Part shown: piece by piece, positions 60,391-64,000 of the stretch
Position numbering within the stretch: the first letter of the stretch is position 1
Layout of the letters: each line of letters begins with the position of its first letter
Origin: JAXHLG01 sp034522495
GTDB taxonomy: Bacteria > Patescibacteriota > Minisyncoccia > Moranbacterales > DUUL01
Direction of reading: 5' to 3'
DNA: 64,000 nt
NCBI GenBank assembly: GCA_034522495.1
Contig: JAXHLG010000002.1
Location: 310,001-374,000 of the forward strand
Made by a program: the position numbers and the translations under genes
The notes under the pieces: generated by a model
The model's database searches: none
What the model was told of the DNA's origin: nothing
Seen by the model: only the letters and a program-made list of their open reading frames with translations

Positions 60391-61077
60391 ATGGCAAAGA
60401 TTGAAGTAAAAAATCTGAAAGGTGAAAAAGTGGAAGATCTTCAGTTGAAGGACGAAATTTTCGGCGTTGAGAGAAGCGATGCTCTTATTCATCAAGTTTA
60501 CGTGTCTCAAGCGTCCAACAGGAGAAGCAACACGGCCCACACCAAAACCAGAAAAGAAAGAAGAGGTTCCGGCCAAAAGCCTTGGCGGCAAAAGGGGACC
60601 GGGCGAGCCAGGGTGGGAACGGTAAGAAACCCCATTTGGAGAAAGGGAGGGGTAGCTTTCGGCCCGAGGAATGAGAGGAACTATAATAAGAAAATTAACA
60701 AGAAGATGAAGCGTGCCGCTGTCAAAATGGTTTTAAGCGGCAAATTGGCGGATCGGGAGATAGTGGTTCTTAAAGATAACAATTTTGAAGAAAACAAGAC
60801 CGGAAAAGCGAAAAAGGCCTTGGATAACTTGAAAATCAAAGGAACTGTTTTGTGGGCTTACGGCAAGGAAGACAATGGCAAGAGGCTGGCTACCCGCAAC
60901 TTGGAAAACGTGGAGAATATTTTGTGGAGCAATTTGAACGTTTTTGATATGCTTAATAAGAAATATTTGATTATAAGCAAGGACGATCTGCAGAAATTGG
61001 AAGAGCTTTACAAAGCGGAGGAAGCGGAAAAAGAGCCTTCCAAGGCTGAAGCCGAAACGGTTTCTCAAAAGGCGTAA
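60391..61077 (+). CDS. rplD: 50S ribosomal protein uL4
   Basis: 228 residues. TRKERRGSGQKPWRQKGTGRAR and IWRKGGVAFGPRNERN form the extended loop lining the exit tunnel. A Glu/Lys/Ala-rich tail of about 20 residues ends the protein. It lies 40 bp after rplC. In many bacteria L4 represses its own operon. Confidence 0.96.
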   Translation: MAKIEVKNLKGEKVEDLQLKDEIFGVERSDALIHQVYVSQASNRRSNTAHTKTRKERRGSGQKPWRQKGTGRARVGTVRNPIWRKGGVAFGPRNERNYNKKINKKMKRAAVKMVLSGKLADREIVVLKDNNFEENKTGKAKKALDNLKIKGTVLWAYGKEDNGKRLATRNLENVENILWSNLNVFDMLNKKYLIISKDDLQKLEELYKAEEAEKEPSKAEAETVSQKA

Positions 61078-61107
61078 TTAATTGTTTAAATAGAATTATA
61101 TATAGTT

Positions 61108-61542
61108 ATGACGGCATTTTTAAGAAAAAACAAGAAGGAAGAGAAGGAAGAAGGCGCCTCCGGCAGTCAGCTGGAGCAGGACAAGCCCAAGCAAAAGGAA
61201 GAAGGTAAGAAAAGCAAGGGTAAAAAGAAGAAGATTAGCGAAGAGCTTAAAGAAAATGCCGAGCTGGTGGAGAGAGTGATTGTTTCGCCGGTAGTCTCGG
61301 AGGATGCTATGAACAAAAACGCTATCAACAAGTATGTTTTTGAAGTAGCCAAGGATTGCAATAAAAAGGAAATCGCTCAAGCGGTAAGGGCTTTGTACGG
61401 AGTGGACGTAATCAAAGTAAATGTAATCAGAAAAAGCCCCCAAAGCCACCGTTTCCGAATGGCGGCGGGACAGAAAAAGGGAAGAAAGAAGGCGGTAGTC
61501 ACCATCAAATCGGGCCAAGAAATCAAGCTGTTTAGCGAATAA
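61108..61542 (+). CDS. rplW: 50S ribosomal protein uL23 with charged N-terminal extension
   Basis: 144 residues, longer than the usual 95-100 because of a Lys/Glu-rich extension (about residues 1-50: KNKKEEKEEG, KSKGKKKK). The core is normal: ERVIVSPVVSEDAM, NKYVFEVAKDCNKKEIAQAV and GVDVIKVNVI. L23 sits at the exit-tunnel rim and docks SRP and trigger factor, so the extension may reach into that site. Similar extensions are common in these bacteria. Confidence 0.95.
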   Translation: MTAFLRKNKKEEKEEGASGSQLEQDKPKQKEEGKKSKGKKKKISEELKENAELVERVIVSPVVSEDAMNKNAINKYVFEVAKDCNKKEIAQAVRALYGVDVIKVNVIRKSPQSHRFRMAAGQKKGRKKAVVTIKSGQEIKLFSE

Positions 61543-61619
61543 ATCATCCAAACATATAAACATTTAAACATGTAAACAAGTTTAGATGTTTGTATGCTTA
61601 AATGCTTAAATGAGAAGTT

Positions 61620-62459
61620 ATGTCAGTTAAAGTTTATAGAAAAAATAACGCGGGAAGAAGAGGAATGTCGGTGGTAAAGCCGGAGAATTTGACCGACAGC
61701 AAACCGGAAAAAGGCCTTTCTTCGAATTTGAAGCGAAATGTGGGGCGATCAAACGGAAAAATATCTATTCGCCACAGGGGCGGAGGAAGCAAAAGAAGAT
61801 ATAGGCAGGTAGATTTTAAAATGAATAAATTTGACATACCCGGCAGAGTGGAATCGATAGAGAAAGACCCCAATAGAAGCGCTTTGATTGCTTTAGTGGT
61901 TTACAAGGACGGAGAAAAGAGGTATGTTTTAGCTACCAAGGGATTAAAGAAGGGAAAAGAAATTATTACTCGCGAAGATGCGTCAGTGGAAGAGGGAAAT
62001 CGATTGAAATTGAAAAACATCCCTGTGGGAACTTTTGTCAGCAATGTTGAAATGAAGCCCTCCAAAGGCGGTCAATTAGCCAGAAGCGCGGGAACGGCTG
62101 TCGTAGTGCAGGCTGTCGAAGGCAAAATGGCTCATCTGAAGATGTCTTCCGGGGAAGTTAGGATGGTTCCGAAAGAGGGATATGCGACTGTGGGACAGGT
62201 TAGCAATTTCGAGCATGGTTCTTACCGGATTGGCAAAGCGGGAAGAAAAAGGCATATGGCGCGCAGGCCCAAGGTCCGAGGATCAGCGATGAATCCCTGC
62301 GATCATCCACACGGAGGAGGAGAGGGAAGACAGCCGATAGGGTTGAAGTATCCGAAATCTCCATGGGGCAAGCAGAGCTTGGGAAAGAAGACCAGAAAAA
62401 GCAACAAGCACTCCAGCAAATACATTATCAAGGGAAGAGGTAAGAAGAAGAGAAAGTAA
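61620..62459 (+). CDS. rplB: 50S ribosomal protein uL2
   Basis: 279 residues, normal length. ISIRHRGGGSKRRYRQVDF near the start and GSAMNPCDHPHGGGEGR near the end are diagnostic; the latter holds the conserved His needed for peptidyl-transferase assembly (the usual NPVDHPH reads NPCDHPH). It is essential for subunit joining. The spacer before it has AAACATGTAAACA words. Confidence 0.97.
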   Translation: MSVKVYRKNNAGRRGMSVVKPENLTDSKPEKGLSSNLKRNVGRSNGKISIRHRGGGSKRRYRQVDFKMNKFDIPGRVESIEKDPNRSALIALVVYKDGEKRYVLATKGLKKGKEIITREDASVEEGNRLKLKNIPVGTFVSNVEMKPSKGGQLARSAGTAVVVQAVEGKMAHLKMSSGEVRMVPKEGYATVGQVSNFEHGSYRIGKAGRKRHMARRPKVRGSAMNPCDHPHGGGEGRQPIGLKYPKSPWGKQSLGKKTRKSNKHSSKYIIKGRGKKKRK

Positions 62460-62523
62460 ACGATTTTTAAAGTCAGATTAAATTATTTCAATTATTTTAA
62501 AAGTTAGAATTTATTAGAAAGTT

Positions 62524-62672
62524 GAGAAAGTAAGAAACAAGGACACAAGATACAGGCACCAAACAAGAAACAATTCACCAAATCACCTGTCTGACACCAG
62601 GCAAGTAAGAAACAAACTGTTTGAATATTAGAATTTTGAATTTGTTTGTATCCTTGTTTCTTGTATCCTTAG
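62524..62672. repeat. AT-rich hairpin repeat R1 between rplB and rpsS
   Basis: AAGAAACAAGGACACAAGAT is mirrored by TTGTATCCTTGTTTCTTG; the loop holds ACAAACTGTTTGAATATT and a CCTGTCTGACACCAGG element. A second operon copy lies at 63647-63812. Confidence 0.8.
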
Positions 62673-62750
62673 TTCAAGCACAGCTTTTATATTTCAGAAG
62701 CATTTCAATAATTATCTAATTACCAATTACCAATTACTAATTACCAAATT
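62666..62750 (+). repeat. 85-bp leader duplicated before rpsS and rpsC, copy 1
   Basis: From TCCTTAGTTCAAGCACAGCT through the ATTACCAATTACC words up to the start codon; identical to 63804-63888. Confidence 0.9.
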
Positions 62751-63032
62751 ATGTCCAGATCAATCAAAAAAGGACCATTTATAGATGAGAAGCTGCTGAA
62801 GAAGGTCAAAGACAAGAAACCGGGCGATAAGCAGGCTATCAAGACCTGGTCAAGGGCTTGCGTAATTACTCCAGAAATGGTAGGGTTTGTTTTCGCGGTA
62901 CACAACGGGAAAAACTTTATCGAAGTTTTGGCCACGGAAGACATGGTGGGGCATAAACTGGGAGAATTTGCGCCGACCAGGAAGTTTGTCAAACACGGAG
63001 GAAAACTGCAGAAAGAACAGGAGACGAAATAA
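62751..63032 (+). CDS. rpsS: 30S ribosomal protein uS19
   Basis: 93 residues. SRSIKKGPFIDEKLLKKV, ITPEMVGFVFAVHNGKNFI and GHKLGEFAPTRKF are diagnostic. It belongs to the 30S head next to S13. Preceded by a 291-bp spacer made of an R1 hairpin and the duplicated 85-bp leader, unusual inside a ribosomal operon where spacers are normally short. Confidence 0.97.
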   Translation: MSRSIKKGPFIDEKLLKKVKDKKPGDKQAIKTWSRACVITPEMVGFVFAVHNGKNFIEVLATEDMVGHKLGEFAPTRKFVKHGGKLQKEQETK

Positions 63033-63148
63033 ATAACCATATTAACATATTAACATACTAACATACTAACATTTTAACATACTAACAATTTCATGATTGA
63101 TCAGTAATCAATTTCTGTTTAAATGTTTAAATGTTAAAATGAATTTTT

Positions 63149-63556
63149 ATGCAAGTTAAGGCGAGTTTAAAAAATTATAGGAGATCCGCCAGGAAAGCCA
63201 GGGAAGTTACCAGGCTTCTGAGGGGAATGAAGGCTGAAGAAGCCGCGGTTCAGCTGATGACGTGGGAAAAAGGATCTAGCGAAGATTTGCTGAAGCTTCT
63301 GAAAAGCGCGGTGGCCAACGCTCAAAACAATTTTAAATTGAATGAAGAAGATTTATATATTGCTGAGGCGAAAGTGAATGAAGGAGCTACGCTCAAGAGA
63401 TGGAGAGCCAGGGCTTATGGCAGGGCAACCCAAATACTGAAAAGAACCTGCCACATTGAATTAACGCTGGAAGCGCAAGAAAAGCCGGAAGCAAAGGAAA
63501 AAAGCAAGAAAGAGAGTGAGAAAGCGGAAGAAGAAAGCAGGAAGAGCCAAAGCTAA
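63149..63556 (+). CDS. rplV: 50S ribosomal protein uL22
   Basis: 135 residues. SARKAREVTRLLRGMKAEEA and the loop WRARAYGRATQILKRTCHI are diagnostic; the loop lines the exit tunnel. A Lys/Glu/Ser-rich tail (about 25 residues) follows, parallel to the charged extensions of uL4 and uL23 here. TAACATACTAACAT words fill the 116-bp spacer before it. Confidence 0.96.
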   Translation: MQVKASLKNYRRSARKAREVTRLLRGMKAEEAAVQLMTWEKGSSEDLLKLLKSAVANAQNNFKLNEEDLYIAEAKVNEGATLKRWRARAYGRATQILKRTCHIELTLEAQEKPEAKEKSKKESEKAEEESRKSQS

Positions 63557-63888
63557 AATTATCCTAGTTGTTCTAAAAGTTGGAATATGTTAGAAATTAG
63601 TGGAAATGCATAGAAACTGGTTGAAATTCATAGAAATTTGAATAAATTAAGAAACAAGGACACAAGATACAAGCACCAAACAAGAAACAATTCACCAAAT
63701 TATAAGAAACAAACAGTTTGGATATTTGAATTTTGAATTTGTTTGCTCGCCCCCGTGGGAGCAGAGCGACTTTACGGGGTATCCTTGTTTCTTGTATCTT
63801 GTATCCTTAGTTCAAGCACAGCTTTTATATTTCAGAAGCATTTCAATAATTATCTAATTACCAATTACCAATTACTAATTACCAAATT
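63557..63888. other. rplV-rpsC spacer
   Basis: GAAACTGGTTGAAATTCATAG words (63597-63640), an R1 copy (63647-63812) with an inserted CGCCCCCGTGGGAGCAG/ACTTTACGGGGTA element, and the 85-bp duplicated leader (63804-63888). No gene seen. Confidence 0.75.
63804..63888 (+). repeat. 85-bp leader duplicated before rpsS and rpsC, copy 2
   Basis: Identical to 62666-62750 and placed at the same distance from the start codon. Confidence 0.9.
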
Positions 63889-64000
63889 ATGGGCCAAAAA
63901 ATCGATCCGAGAATATTCAGAATAGGAATCAATAAAACTTGGAAATCCAGGTGGTACAACGATAAGAATTATCAGAAAAACCTCCAGCAGGATGTCCGGT
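63889..64000 (+). CDS. rpsC: 30S ribosomal protein uS3, 3' end outside window
   Basis: The first 37 codons are present (MGQKIDPRIFRIGINKTWKS, then RWYNDKNYQKNLQQDVR). The start GQKIDPRIFRIG matches the usual GQKVNPxxxRLG of uS3. It follows rplV as in the standard S10 operon order; the remainder lies beyond the window. Confidence 0.93.
   Translation, partial: MGQKIDPRIFRIGINKTWKSRWYNDKNYQKNLQQDVR

Overview
The window looks like a chromosome segment of a Patescibacteria (Candidate Phyla Radiation) bacterium, most likely of a Parcubacteria-type lineage. This is inferred from gene content: giant secreted tail-fibre-like and LamG proteins, several S23-type four-helix-bundle proteins, DUF3048, AAA_14/DUF4143, a small coiled-coil/TM protein familiar from these genomes, and many word-like AT-rich hairpin repeats between genes. 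UGA is used as an ordinary stop. Most housekeeping genes have AT-rich leaders with no Shine-Dalgarno (SD) sequence.

Layout. 1-6938: 3' part of a giant tail-fibre-like surface protein. 6939-19132: a surface-protein zone with two LamG genes, a membrane-anchored protein, a four-helix-bundle gene and an AAA_14 ATPase, separated by long spacers of dispersed repeats. 19133-30534: mostly housekeeping genes (polA, a second four-helix-bundle gene, an amino-acid permease, mutM, DUF3048, holA, a secreted two-repeat protein, an RNA/DNA methyltransferase, an LpxH-like phosphoesterase). 30535-31740: a repeat-rich stretch with an unannotated minus-strand unit of very small SD-led ORFs, a MITE-like element, tRNA-Ser(UGA) and a tandem repeat. 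31755-42166: a PH-domain membrane pair, a glycoside hydrolase family 1 enzyme, dnaJ, and an RND pump with its adaptor.

42200-53450 is the most interesting part. A 9,330-bp composite transposon (43256-52585) has two apparently identical 1,337-bp insertion sequences in direct orientation. They enclose a membrane methyltransferase, a coiled-coil protein, a large FISUMP-domain surface protein with a frameshifted end, and a four-helix-bundle gene. The whole unit is flanked by a 5-bp duplication (CTTAG) and splits one minus-strand gene whose two halves rejoin in frame.

53796-64000: uvrD/pcrA, a DUF348-G5-RlpA-like cell-wall protein, ksgA, rplU, and the start of the S10 ribosomal operon (rpsJ, rplC, rplD, rplW, rplB, rpsS, rplV, rpsC). 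The S10 operon has a clear sigma70-type promoter.

Two themes run through the window. First, surface-protein genes are built from GC-rich scaffold segments alternating with AT-rich cores, which suggests cassette exchange. Second, at least seven families of dispersed inverted-repeat elements occupy nearly every spacer, sometimes enter coding sequence, and in two cases enclose a four-helix-bundle gene between their arms.
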